Positions 47,760 to 58,603 are shown, counted from the first letter of the stretch. The stretch is 64,000 bases of DNA from Pocillopora verrucosa (GCF_036669915.1 NC_089325.1:17921831-17985830), one strand, 5' to 3'. The notes: generated by a model from the sequence alone, not told the origin. Numbers and translations: made by a program.

Positions 47760-48203
47760 TCATAGAACTGACTGGTAAAGTTCTATGATCCCGCGATGTG
47801 CCTTTTTGCCTAGTGTAAAAGTCAGGGATTCTACGATGTTTATTGCCACGGCCCACACTGGCTGCGTATCACACGTGCTGAAATAACCCCGCTCCTGCAA
47901 CGATTTCGCGACAGAACAATATTTTACGTGTCAAATTGGTTAAGTCATGCCACCTTCTGTTCGAAAAGGAAACATAGGGAACGATTTTCCCATGAAAATC
48001 GAGGAAAATGAAGTTGAAATATTTCACCTACAGGGAGGTGTTAGGAAAGTTAGAACGGGATGTGACTGACGAATAAAAAAAAAAAAAGAAAAAAAAAACC
48101 ATCATTCTCTTCTTGCGACAACAGTCATTCTCCGGACTACTCTCATCTGGGAGATCAGACCACAGGATCAAATGTTGCTCCCGGGTACAAACGTCAGTCA
48201 ATT

Positions 48204-48276
48204 GGGGAATTAGCTCAAATGGTAGAGCGCCCGCTTAGCATGCGGGAGGTACCGGGATCAATACCCAGATTCTCCA
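48204..48276 (+). tRNA. tRNA-Ala (anticodon AGC)
   Basis: 73 nt starting GGGGAATTAGCTCAAATGGT. Acceptor GGGGAAT/ATTCTCC keeps the G3-T70 Ala identity pair. The loop TTAGCAT gives AGC. There is one mismatch in the T-stem (CCGGG/CCCAG). A run of seven T starts about 12 nt after the gene. Probably functional, or very recently so. Confidence 0.8.
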
Positions 48277-48445
48277 TGCGTGAACTTGTTTTTTTCCTCT
48301 TAGTTTACAATGGGAGATTACGCCTGGTCACCAGCAGTGTATTATTCCAAAATGAAAAGGAAATTTGCACAGCATGTTTTCCTAAACGGAACTTTTTTAA
48401 ATGATGAACTAGTGAGCAGCATTGCAGAAACTGAAATTATAACAA

Positions 48446-48490
48446 CTTCTTTTATTCTCGTCTGACAGTAGCAGACTTCATCAGGGAGAT
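48446..48490 (-). ncRNA. Hammerhead-ribozyme-like motif
   Basis: The minus strand reads CCCTGATGAAGTCTG, then a 7-nt loop, then CAGACGAGAATAAAA. CTGATGA is the exact hammerhead core, GTCTG/CAGAC forms stem II, and GAGAA stands where GAAA is expected. Such motifs are known in the terminal regions of Penelope-like elements. Stems I and III were not verified. Confidence 0.4.
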
Positions 48491-48599
48491 TTTTCAAGTA
48501 GGGAAAATACGGTTGCTTATAAACATATAGTTAATTAGATGTCTGTTTCTTTCCTTTACGCACAGTGTGAAAAAAGTGGAAAGTATCCGCAAGGTGTGA

Positions 48600-48780
48600 C
48601 AAAAGGGTTGTACAGACTCAGTGTCTCTGGAAGTGACCCTCACTTCATTACAATTAACTCTATCACTCCCATTGTGACTTTCATTGTCTCTGTTACTGTC
48701 ATTGTCAGTTTATTGACACTATCTCTGCCACTTCACATGTCACTGTCTGAAAGTGACAGAGACTACAAGAGTGAAAAAAA
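48600..48780. repeat. Degenerate hexanucleotide-type minisatellite
   Basis: Repeated words of the TGTCACTGTCTCTGTTAC type. The same words dominate 53610-53830. The open frame across it is a by-product of the repeat. Confidence 0.6.
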
Positions 48781-48890
48781 TTAAAAAAGGTGAGCGACGA
48801 TAACAATGTCTCTGCCTCTGGGCACAATTTTAAAATGGATGTGACAATGTAAGGTTAATATCAGTATCTGGGGATAGGAGACACAATGTA

Positions 48891-49005
48891 TGTAAGATTT
48901 TATGATAAATATTAACATCTGGGCACACATCCCTGATTGGTAGATTTTATGATAAATATCAACATTTGTGCACAGACTGCATGGAAGACATTTATATAAG
49001 CACAT
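48891..49005. repeat. Two-copy tandem repeat, about 60 bp
   Basis: GATTTTATGATAAATATTAACATCTG and GATTTTATGATAAATATCAACATTTG-type copies occur at about 48896 and 48953, each followed by GGCACA/TGCACA-type sequence. Confidence 0.6.
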
Positions 49006-49279
49006 TAGAATCAGCTAAAATATGCTATCTGTGTGTTTGTTCTGGAGGTAAATAACGGAAATTTTTCCTAAAGGCCGTTACCCGAGGAGGCGCTTAAGAA
49101 ACATGTGATCAACAAAAGGCGGGAAAACCTCGATTTGTCGTGAAAGAGGCGCAGCAAAAAAGGGCCGCAAAGGATCAACGAAAGAGAATTGCATAGTCAA
49201 CTGGGGCTAAGGTGTTCATGCTAAGGCCATACGACGTCTCCTACAAAAGACATCCACATATAATGAGCCCCATGTTTGG

Positions 49280-50520
49280 TTTACGATATTTCCTAGTTAA
49301 CTCTATTCCACCGCATACACCCGCATCTACCTTTACTTACCCTTGTTCTGTCATTTAAACACTCATCCCCAATTTAGCCTTGTTTAACCTTGTAGATGCC
49401 CATCTACCTTCAGCTAACCGTGATATACCATATTAACCCACACCTGACCGAAGTTAATTACCCTCGACCAAATTAACCTGCATCCATTAATGAGATTAAA
49501 AACAGGATTGTCAAGCGGCAAATTTTAGATTAAAAAACGAAGCTAAGTTAGGGTAGATGGGGGATAGCTCAGTAGATCATGGTTAACCTAGGTTAGATGA
49601 GGTTTAACGTGATAGAACTAAAGTGGCTAACTTAGGGTGGAAGTGAGTTAAAGTGGAAAAAATGGTTAGGTGATACGTCAGAAAAAATAGTAATCGAAGA
49701 ATCTTATTTTAAACTTTCCTTACATGATTTTCTCCAATGTTTGCTTCGAAAAATACAATGAAAAAGACTGGTTACCGTGCTTTTTAAAGCGATATGACGG
49801 GCCACACTTACCCCACCTATGCCTGTACTGGCACTAATCACGCGCGTCATTTTATCGGTTCACGGTACATTTTGCGGTAGCTGGAAGCAAGGGGTTTTGA
49901 AAATGACATTTGGAAGAAACTTGATTGGTAGAAAGTCTCGAGCGTATGAAACAATTCGATATGTAATTTGTGGAAAAATCACGCAATTTTTGACGGCATC
50001 GATTCAGTAGATTTCTTGAGTAGTTCCTTTCAAGGTCATAATGTGCATGCTCGAGTAATGGGCTTCGTGCACGCTTTTAGCTACATCTGTTTCCCTTCGA
50101 TAATTTTTTAAAATTTCTTCAATTTAAAGGGGATACTTTATACAGCAGTACTATGCAATAAAAAATATAGGGAACCGTGCTCGTTCAAGACCTAAAGACC
50201 ATCGTACCTCTTTACCTGGTCCGTCGATTGAAAATAATACCGTGTTCCCGGAATGCGCGCGCTTATTCGCCAGATTCGCATTACAGGAGTTGAGGAATCA
50301 CTTTAACTTAGGGAGATATGGATCAGTTTGGTAGAACACGGCATACTTTTGGTAGGTGTTGATTAACTTGGAAGAACATGGTGGTCGTGCAAGAACGTGC
50401 CCAACATTGGATTCATGAGGGTTAACGGGTAAAACAAGGGTTACTTGAAGGAAAACACGGTAGAACGTGGCGAACTTCGAGTAGATGTGGGTTAACGTGT
50501 GAGAAGAAGGTTAATTTGGT
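49280..50520. repeat. Low-order repeats of TAACC/GGTTA words with strand polarity
   Basis: 49300-49490 is full of C-rich words (CATCTACCTT, TTAACCC), whereas 49555-49670 and 50310-50520 are full of the complementary G-rich words (GGTTAACCTAGGTTAGATGA, GGGTTAAC, GTAGAACGTGG). No exact period; it looks like an old inverted satellite. No gene is present. Confidence 0.45.
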
Positions 50521-50529
50521 CATAAGACA

Positions 50530-51470
50530 ATTGAATCAAATCAATCAGCCAATGAACTTTAACTGTTCGCGCGGCCCATGTGAGTCCTTTCCCTTAGACA
50601 TAAAGTTTTGATCAACAAACATCATCGTATAATATCACGCAAACACAGACCAATTATTTAGGTTAAGACCAGGATTGCTTAGCAGCAACTTTTACATGGC
50701 TAAGGAGATTAAAAGCCTGAAATGTCCAGATATTTCTAACGTCGTTGTTAAGAGTCCACTGATTTGTCTCATGGTTTTCGTTGCTTTATAATGTACATTC
50801 GCTATTTGATAGGCAGAGAACATGTTTTCAAGGATTAAGAAGGTAGAAAGGGCAACGATTTTAAGAATTTCCAATTTCTTCTCTTAATAATTCGTGTGAT
50901 ACTATTTTAATCGTTTCGTTTACGCTTGTTTTCCTTTAATCAGGTATAAATTATTATTCAGGCCAAATCGTGATTTGTTCTCGAAGCACGCGAAACGAAC
51001 ATTGCTTGCACTTTTGATGTTCTCGAATAATCGTACAGAGAGTTTTTAATCGACTTCTTGTCAGTCGAGCTCTTAGGTGAATTTCGAGCTGAGGGAATTT
51101 GCAAAAGTTTTCAAAATTCAAAGGGGCAAATAGGAAAATGTGCATTTTTTTCTCATTTCTGAAAAAAAGTTCAAAAGCTAGAAAAACATAAGTCGAGTCA
51201 GAGGGACAGACAGATAAAACAGTCCGCTTTATCTTGTTATAAGTAAAAATTGAAATATTGTAAAAGAATTCAATTGGGGGGCAGTCAAAAATGCATATCA
51301 TTTCAGTCGTAAAAAAATTATTTCAAAAAAATCAAATTGACAATACAATACAGCACAAATTTATTCGCCATATATTAAGAGAAGATGGTTTACAACACAA
51401 AATTCATAATACCATTAAGCTTACAATACTTGTTAAAATAATACTTTGATAGATGGTAAGGGGCCTCTAG
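50530..51470. other. Non-coding stretch
   Basis: No supported gene or element. Confidence 0.45.
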
Positions 51471-51849
51471 CAAACACAAGACTGACACGAGGGAGGCCTC
51501 CTTACTAAAAAAAACAAGAAAAACAAAAAACGTTAACATCTAGGCGATACGCGTTCATTGGGAACATTTCTTTTGCCAAACCACCAACCTTTATAGTCAG
51601 TTTATATATTGAGTTAGTAAAAAGATTCGAAGACGTCTTTCAAAGGGTAAGGGATTCCAAATTTTTGCCCCTTGAAAAAATACAGAAAAATATATAACAT
51701 TTGGTTTGACATCTAATAATATACATGGAAAAATTACTTAGTTCTGATTGGTTAAGATAAATGCAGTTTTCAGGTAATTCAGTGCAGAAGAGAGTTAATT
51801 CAATGCAGAAGAGGGTTAACTCTTTCAGTGCAAAGAAAGAAACAAATCA

Positions 51850-52330
51850 GACATTCTGATTGGTCAATAATCAAAGAAACTCATAGATAGCCAATCAAAA
51901 GCGAGCCTTGGATGTCGCAACAAAATTTGAAAATTTGAAAATTTTCGAGCGAAACAATGGCCGGCGTTTTAAGTAGGTTTTCTTTCGCCACCGCAGCTGA
52001 AAAACAGCTTAAACAATGAAAACACTGTAAAAGGCGCTGCATTTTGGTTGTCGGTTTGGAAAAAGTGATGTTTAGAGGAGGGAATTGCCGAAGAAATCGA
52101 AAATTACGAGCCGACCCGGCTTAACACTTTGCTCGAGCGATCCAACGCCGAAATTAAAAACAAACATGGTTAAACCTCGGAAACGACGATTCCATTTCAC
52201 AGACTGAACAATTCCTTGAACTGTTTAGCCGGACTTTGAACTTTTTTGCACCTTAAAGATGCGAAGATATCATTGCATAGTATTGTTTTGATCGTACGCA
52301 GTTGTTTTGGCGGAACGCACGGTTTGAATA
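51850..52330 (+). pseudogene. Crypton/KCTD1-like relic with its upstream region
   Basis: Two CCAAT-type boxes in opposite orientation (TGATTGGTCAAT at about 51860, AGCCAATCA at about 51890) precede an ATG at 51958 (MAGVLSRFSFATAAEKQLKQ). After a break the frame reads IAEEIENYEPTRLNTLLERS with NAEIKNKHG following, the 'Y-E-P-x-x-L-N-x-L-L-x-x-F...x-x-K-x-G' pattern of Crypton-derived tyrosine recombinases. The catalytic part is absent. Related to the relic at 20.5 kb. Confidence 0.5.
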
Positions 52331-52414
52331 AATTATTTTTTGCACTTGATGCGCGCGCTTTGCTTATGTTTAAATGATAGACCATCTCGTATTTTTCCAT
52401 GTATATTATTAACA

Positions 52415-52493
52415 GGTAATCACATGATTTTTCTCTTGCAATTTGGAATAAACCAGCACTTGTTAATTTTTTCAAAGACCACAAATTGCACTC

Positions 52494-52560
<67 letters not shown>

Positions 52561-52583
52561 TCACTCGAAATCATGTGATTACC
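52415..52583. repeat. Foldback (169-bp inverted repeat)
   Basis: GGTAATCACATGATT at the left is mirrored by AATCATGTGATTACC at the right. The arms stay recognisable to the centre, TGCACTCGCCCTACGGGCTC, where the word GCACTCG/CGAGTGC-like pair closes. Likely a MITE-like unit, possibly the end of a Crypton-type non-autonomous element. Confidence 0.75.
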
Positions 52584-52764
52584 TATACAAAGATGCACGC
52601 AAAAAAAAAAATGTTTCTGCAAGTTAAAAATTATTCCCGATGAACGCGTATCGCTTACATATTCATGTTTTTTCTCTTTTCTCTTATTAAAGAGGGCCTC
52701 CCTCGTATAAGTCCAATGGTTTCTATAGCCCCCCTGGCCATTTATCACCCCATGCGAGGTAAAC

Positions 52765-52791
52765 GGGGAGGGGGGAGGGGGGAGGGGGGAT
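52765..52791 (+). repeat. G-quadruplex-prone tract
   Basis: Four to five runs of four to six G separated by single A (GGGGAGGGGGGAGGGGGGAG). Such a tract could fold as a quadruplex. Confidence 0.7.
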
Positions 52792-53609
52792 GGTAAAGCG
52801 GCAAGGCAGAAATTTCCCCTTGCTACTTAGCCGCTTGTTATATTTGAGGATAAAAAACAAAGGGTATTCAAATAATAGCCCCAACAGTCTCTCTACTCTT
52901 AGGTACACGGGTAATTAAGATCATATTTCATCATGTTTCTTACAGCAAGGGGATAACGCAAAACAGCCGCGGCAAATAGTCTGATGGCACCCATGACACT
53001 CTTAAATCTCTCCCTTACACATAGTGTAATAAACTTTGACAAAAGATTGAAAAATAACGTAACCTCATTTTTTCTTTAGATTTAAATAAAGAACTTGAAT
53101 CATAGAAATTGTCATTTCTTGTCGACATTTTCGAAGGTCTGAAAATGTAAAAAAAAAAAAAAAAAATCCCGATTGTTGTATCTAGACCTAACCTATTGGA
53201 CACCTGTGCGATCTAACGTTTCGATCGAATACAAAAACACCGAATTCTTCATACAAGTCATTTCATTTCCTTTGCAATTAATCTCCTCCAAACTAGTTAA
53301 AATTCAAACTATAAAAAGAGAAACATGGGACAGTGAACAGTGATTCTCATGGGTATGCATGGGTACACATAGGTGTAGATGTCTAAAGCGACCTTTAACC
53401 TCAATCCCTGGTGATCGACAAGTTGACCCAAGTCTACAGCAATGCTGATATTTTCCCCTTCATTTACAGTTGCTGGAAGGATTGTTTGTAACGTTTCATG
53501 CGCTTTCCTATCTTTGTTTAAGTGATGCAATTCTGAAAAAAAAGAGGTTTAACGTCAGTTTTTAACATTAATTTTCGATTTTTTTCAAATCATTGAGTCA
53601 TACTCACCG

Positions 53610-53830
53610 TCACCGTCTCTGCCACTTTCTCTAGCGCACTGGCATTCAATGTTTCTATCACTGCCACTGTCTGTCTCGATGATTGTCCATGTCACTATCA
53701 GTCACTTCTCCGTGTCTCTCACTTTTACTCTCGCTTAAGTGACACCATCAGTGTCACCCTCGCTGTCATAGCCACTCTTTCTGTCTTTGTCACTGTCACT
53801 CTCCCTGCTCCGTCACTGTCTCTGTCACGC
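53610..53830. repeat. CTGTCACT-type minisatellite
   Basis: Degenerate array of CTGTCACTGTCTCTGTCAC words immediately before the CR1 LINE, the same kind as at 48600-48780. Confidence 0.65.
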
Positions 53831-54005
53831 ACACCAAGGTGGTCGAGGGCATATTAATCCCTTTGAATGAAATTAATTACTACTTATATTACTGCTTACG
53901 AGCAGCACACGATATTGGGAGCTCCGCATGTTTTTGCCGATTTCTCATTAATTCTCGATCGGACTCTCCTCCATCTTCAAGCCACAGCCCTATTTACGTC
54001 CTGCT

Positions 54006-54500
54006 ATGGCTTTTTGCTATTCTAGACAAACTTTACAGTCTATTTCGTTGCCTACCGCTCTCTTAAGACTGAACCCCGGTGTATGGCGGCGATTAATTCA
54101 TTTTGGCATCTCGAGGGTGAAACTTACTCGGCACGGAACTCGTGGTGGTCGAAGGAGATCATGCACTCCTCCTTCCTCTACCACTTTTCTGCATCGTACT
54201 AATAATTTCTGCGCCACTCCTTCTCTGGAATCAACATTTTGTTCACCAACGGTTGGAAATTTACCGGAAAGACGTGTTTTGCATATTCCTCCTCCGTCTC
54301 AATTAAATATTCAACTTGATACCTTTCCCATCGGTTCGATAAACAATCAACCTGTCACGGCAATCGGATCGCAAAATCGCCATCGCACCTCAAGTACGGC
54401 ACCCCGAGGCCGTAATTCGTCCAAAATCTCCGTGATAAACTGTCGAGCGCGACGAGAGGAACACGAGTTTGGCATGAACATCTTACTAGCAAACACATAG
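54006..54500 (+). pseudogene. CR1 LINE upstream frame (ORF1-like or linker)
   Basis: A 164-codon frame rich in Arg, Ser, Thr and Pro with no recognisable zinc finger or coiled coil. Its end (KISVINCRARREEHEFGMNI) resembles the start of the endonuclease domain in CR1 ('INCRSLRNK...'), so part of the endonuclease head lies here in another frame from the main ORF. Confidence 0.5.
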
Positions 54501-54524
54501 TCGTTAGCGCCTTAAATCGACGAA

Positions 54525-56057
54525 GTGCGATCTATGATGTTGAACGTAAAGCCTGATTTAGGTTTCTTTACAGAAACTTGGTTACGTGAAACCATCAGTG
54601 ACAGCCAAGTTAATATTCCTGGTTACTCGTTTATCGCAAGAAATCGTTGTGTGGATATCCATGGTGGTGTAGGACTTTACATCCATGATTCCATCAAATT
54701 TAAACCACTCGATGAATTTTCGGACCCTGATTTTGAGTCATTTTGGGTGTGGCTTAGGCCAAGGAGGCTGCCTAGAGGATTTCCCTGCCTGGTTGCTGGT
54801 ACCGTCTACCACCCACAGTTAGGCGTTAACAATAGTGGTATGCTTAACCACCTTACTACTACACTGACTGACATTGTGGGCCAGTATCCCGGTTGTGGTA
54901 TATTCGTGTGCGGCGATTTTAATCGGTTGAGCCTTAGCCGCCTCACGTCGCAGTTCAAGTTGAAGCAAAGTATTGATAAGCCAACGAGAGGCGATAAGAT
55001 ACTGGACCTCGTTTTGACCAACTTGTCACATACGTATGACGAGAACGCTGTTTACATCCTGCCACCGTTTGGTCTTTCAGATCATAACGTGGTCATCGTC
55101 CGCACTAAAAAGAGGCCATCCCGCGCTAGGCCTAGCAGAAAGTTAATTTCGAGGCGTGACACACGTGCCAGTAGGAAAGCCGAACTAGGACGGTTCTTTT
55201 CAGCCGTTGATTGGTCCATTTTGGATTCTGCCCCTAATATTGATGATCGCTCTAGACAACTGTGTGACATCATCACCGCAGGTCTGGACGCTATCATGCC
55301 CGCAGTGAAATCTAAGGTTCATCTTAATGACCCTTCGTGGATTACACCTGAATTTAAGACTCTAATCGCCAAGCGTCAGCAAGCTTTTATGTCAGGGGAT
55401 TTAGCCAGCTTCCGTCAGCTTCGAAATACTGTTAACCTGGAGCGGAAAGCTCTTCGTGAGAGGTTTTTTGCCTCTAAAGTTAAACATCTAAAGAACACCA
55501 AGCCCTCCCAATGGTGGGGGGAGGTCAAGCGTATCGCTGGGATGTCTCCTGCATCAGGTTCTGACAATCTGCGTTCGCTACTCCACGTTGAGGGACTGGA
55601 TCACCAACTTCCAGACCGTGATGTTGCAAATGCCATCAATTCTGCCTTTCTGGACCAAATGAAGTCTTTCTCGTCACTCGATGCTACTCCACCCTTCGAA
55701 GCGAACTCAGCGGTGGTAACCATTTCTGAGGTCGATGTTTTGACCGCAATCAGAAAGTTGAACCCCCGCAAGGCTGCAGGTCCCGATGGGATACCTAGTT
55801 GGGTGTTTAGGGAATATGCTGACTTTATAGCTAAGTCAGTGACTTCCATCCTTAATTGTAGCTTTGCTGAGAAACAACTTCCGCCATCTTGGAAGCTGGC
55901 GGATGTGGTACCCATTCCCAAACAGAAACCTGTCGAAGACATCAACAAGCACTTACGACCCATTTCCCTCACACCAATAATTTCCAAATTAGCCGAAGAC
56001 TTCGTGGTATCTGCGTTCATCGGTCCCGCTGTGTTGAAAATTATCGATCCCGACTAG
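54525..56057 (+). CDS. CR1 LINE endonuclease plus N-terminal reverse transcriptase
   Basis: 510 codons. Residues about 1-195 hold the endonuclease: DLGFFTETWL (catalytic Glu), GIFVCGDFNRL, ILDLVLTN and the terminal LSDHNVV (His). Residues about 260-370 are the linker with WWGEVKRIAG. From about 415 the RT starts: LNPRKAAGPDGIPSWVFREY, WKLADVVPIPKQK and LRPISLTPIISKLAEDFV. It stops at a TAG within DPD*FGALP, where related elements have a Gln codon (CAG), so a single transition ended the frame. Confidence 0.88.
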   Translation: MRSMMLNVKPDLGFFTETWLRETISDSQVNIPGYSFIARNRCVDIHGGVGLYIHDSIKFKPLDEFSDPDFESFWVWLRPRRLPRGFPCLVAGTVYHPQLGVNNSGMLNHLTTTLTDIVGQYPGCGIFVCGDFNRLSLSRLTSQFKLKQSIDKPTRGDKILDLVLTNLSHTYDENAVYILPPFGLSDHNVVIVRTKKRPSRARPSRKLISRRDTRASRKAELGRFFSAVDWSILDSAPNIDDRSRQLCDIITAGLDAIMPAVKSKVHLNDPSWITPEFKTLIAKRQQAFMSGDLASFRQLRNTVNLERKALRERFFASKVKHLKNTKPSQWWGEVKRIAGMSPASGSDNLRSLLHVEGLDHQLPDRDVANAINSAFLDQMKSFSSLDATPPFEANSAVVTISEVDVLTAIRKLNPRKAAGPDGIPSWVFREYADFIAKSVTSILNCSFAEKQLPPSWKLADVVPIPKQKPVEDINKHLRPISLTPIISKLAEDFVVSAFIGPAVLKIIDPD

Positions 56058-57163
56058 TTTGGAGCCTTACCGAAATCCTCCACGGCCCTAGCTCTGACGT
56101 CCATGCTCCATCACTGGAGCATGGACGCGCAACTGATGGCACGGGATCTGCAGTCAGGGTGGTCCTGTTTGACTACCGCAAAGCTTTTGACTACATTGAC
56201 CATCAACTGCTCACACACAAAATTTACAGTCTTGATATCCCTCGGGGAGTAGCACGTTGGGTAGTCGACTTCTTAGTGAATCGCTACCAACGCGTAAAAT
56301 TATCTGCTGATTGTTTCTCTGAGTGGGGCCCCGTACCAGCTGGTGTACCTCAGGGGACAAAATTGGGGCCATGGCTCTTCTTGCTAATGATAAACGATCT
56401 AAGAATTTCCCAGGTTCAAACTTGGAAGTACGTTGATGATACGACGTTGGCAGAGATCGTCCCGCGTAACGCATTAGGTGACGCCCAAACCGCTGTCAAA
56501 GTGGTGGAGGATTGGTCCAAAGCACAGAAGATGCAGCTTAACGCTGACAAATGCAAAGTTATGGTCATCGACTACAAAAGGCAGAAACACCATTTCACTC
56601 CCCTCTTGGTCGATGGCAAAGTATTAGAGACGGTAGAGTCGGCTAGGATCCTAGGCGTGACTATTTCGTGTAACCTTAAGTGGAATAACCACGTCAATGA
56701 TGTTATAAAAAGAGCAAACAAACTATTATACTTTTTAGTCCTCCTAAAGAGAGACCGCGTTCCAGCGGATGACATAATTAATTTTTATTGTACAACTATT
56801 CGTCCTGTTCTGGAATACTGCGCACAAATATTTCATCATACGTTACCTGCGTATCTTAGTGATGACATTGAAAGGGTCCAAAGACGCGCATTATCCATCA
56901 TTTCACCAGAACTGTCATACCATGACTCCTTAGACAGGCACGGTTTAGCTTCGCTCTATGACAGACGCATGAAATTATGTACGGATCTGTTTTTGTCTGT
57001 CTCAAATCCATCTCACAAATTATATAATTTGCTGCCAGATAGGCATTTTTCAGCTTACAATACTAGACACCGGTGCGTTTTTAACATGCCGCGCTTTCGC
57101 ACTGACCGTTTTAAATTTTCATTTATCCCGGCTATGTGCGCGTGTGCTAACCTAGATTCTTAG
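56058..57163 (+). pseudogene. CR1 LINE C-terminal reverse transcriptase
   Basis: Continues the RT. FGALPKSSTALALTSMLHHW follows the TAG in the same frame; a frameshift near 56130 then moves to the frame with VVLFDYRKAFDYIDH (motif A), GVPQGTKLGPWLFLLMINDL (motif B) and YVDDTT (motif C). Thumb and C-terminal region (RRALSIISPELSY, RHRCVFNMPRFRTDRFKFSF) are intact to the stop at 57163. Confidence 0.87.
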
Positions 57164-57198
57164 CTATTCCACTGCTGTATATTAGCTATATTAGTTAT

Positions 57199-57681
57199 GT
57201 GAAAAGATAGAGGGGCCGCAGCCAGGATAAAACATCTTGTAAAATTTAAAAAACGATCTCTGGCTAAAACTTTTAAAATACGAGCTTTCGGCTGTTTGCG
57301 CTACAGCCTTCAACGGGTAAAATGATAAAAAGGTAAGAAATACTAGGTGTGAAGTACAAAGTAAAAAATTAAAAATGCTGATAACTAAGAATGTTTGTTA
57401 AAAAGAATGTTGTATTGTCCGGGCAAAGGACAGGAATTGTTGTCCGCATTGGGAGTTAACTTCCCAATGCGGACAACAATTCCTGTCCTTTGCCCGGACA
57501 ATACAACATTCTTTTTAACAAACATTCTTAGTTATCAGCATTTTTAATTTTTTACTTTGTACTTCACACCTAGTATTTCTTACCTTTTTATCATTTTACC
57601 CGTTGAAGGCTGTAGCGCAAACAGCCGAAAGCTCGTATTTTAAAAGTTTTAGCCAGAGATCGTTTTTTAAATTTTACAAGA
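57199..57681. mobile_element. Palindrome-bearing insertion in the CR1 3'UTR
   Basis: Flanked by a 12-bp direct repeat TATATTAGTTAT (57187-57198 and 57682-57693), a likely target duplication. The insertion is about 37 bp of unique sequence (GTGAAAAGATAGAGGGGCCG at its start) followed by a near-perfect palindrome at 57236-57680. Confidence 0.65.
57236..57680. repeat. Near-perfect 445-bp palindrome
   Basis: Arms of about 220 bp run from CTTGTAAAATTTAAAAAACG to its exact inverse at the right end, with a centre around GGGAGTTAACTTCCC. By eye the arms differ by one base near the centre. Each arm contains CCGTTGAAGGCTG, a 9-nt loop and CAGCCGAAAGCTCG, which resembles a hammerhead core (left arm 57281-57318 reverse, right arm 57599-57635 forward). 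Confidence 0.9.
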
Positions 57682-57899
57682 TATATTAGTTATATTAGTA
57701 ATTTTATTTAGGTCTCAGCATTTTTGTAATAGGTAGTCTTATATAGCCTTATATAATCAATGATTATGAAAAGCACACAATTCAGCCTATGGCTGCAATG
57801 TATTTTATTTGATAATAAACTATATATCTATCTACATAAACTATCTATCTGCCGAAAAACAAAACTCCTGAAGAACAATTTTGATACTTACTTAGCCTA

Positions 57900-58600
57900 T
57901 ATCAGGGAGTAACCACCTCCCTCGCCCCATAGGCCACACAGTCAACTTCGCATTTTCTGCTCAAGAGACTAAGATTTTTTCCTCTGAAGGAAAATGCCAT
58001 CTCTACAGATACCGAGCACTTCTCAGAAGGTGAGAGTGTAATCAAGAAACTTACCAAGATATATTGGTCGAAGCCTGTATATAAGATAGAATTTGAGCAC
58101 AAACCATCAATACATGTCATCACATTATGTGCAGCAAGCGTAGTAGCTCATGCATCTTTAGGATGTACCACGAGTCTAACAATTTCGTTATTTCAGTTTT
58201 GCGCTCAATGGATTAACGAACACATTGTTATTGCTATCATTTTAAACGAAAATGATACAATTTTTAGAATGGCTTTTTCAAATATTGCTTCCATTCTGAC
58301 ATTCTCCTGCTCTGGTCTTAACGGTGGTATGCTATGCCAAAGCTTACATCCGGGACATGACGGAAGAAGAAGATGATAACAAACTGACAAGAAGTAGTTT
58401 CTAATCCTGAGGAATCCAGTCATGCGCACCTTTATGAACTTTGTCAAATTTTGTTTCGATGTAGGGTGCAATTGTGAAGAGTGTAGGGTCGAAAAGGAAG
58501 AAGAAAAATGTAGCGTTTTGAATAAGGATGAAGAGAAGAGAGAAGGAAAAGAGTGAGACTTTTGTTACACCACTCTTTTTTTATTCTTCCGTTTTTCACA
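57900..58600. other. Non-coding stretch
   Basis: No gene supported. A purine-rich stretch runs at about 58480-58560. Confidence 0.5.
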
Positions 58601-58603
58601 ATG

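Larger units (their letters stand above)
53840..57890 (+). mobile_element. CR1-type LINE, nearly full length
   Basis: Contains an ORF1-like or linker region (about 54006-54500), an AP endonuclease and a reverse transcriptase, and ends in an A/T-rich 3' region with TATCTATC-type words. Motifs (YRKAFDYIDHQLL, PAGVPQGTKLGPWLF, WKYVDDTTLAE) fit the CR1 group. Breaks are few: one premature stop and one frameshift in the RT, so the copy is fairly young. A palindrome-bearing insertion sits in the 3'UTR (57199-57681). The 5' end is not defined. Confidence 0.85.

Noticed and set aside
48539-48784. An 81-codon frame with a hydrophobic Val/Thr/Ser-rich stretch.
   Set aside because: It is produced by the CTGTCACT-type minisatellite and would be read as protein only by accident.
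52697-52720. Inverted GGGAGGCCTCC-type words at about 51491 and 52697 as ends of one large element.
   Set aside because: The likeness is limited to about 15 bp and no target duplication was seen.
54066-54100. An NPG-containing word (LLRLNPGV) near the start of the CR1 LINE that recalls the 2A-like motifs of some LINEs.
   Set aside because: The DxExNPGP consensus is not met; only NPG is present and the upstream residues do not fit.
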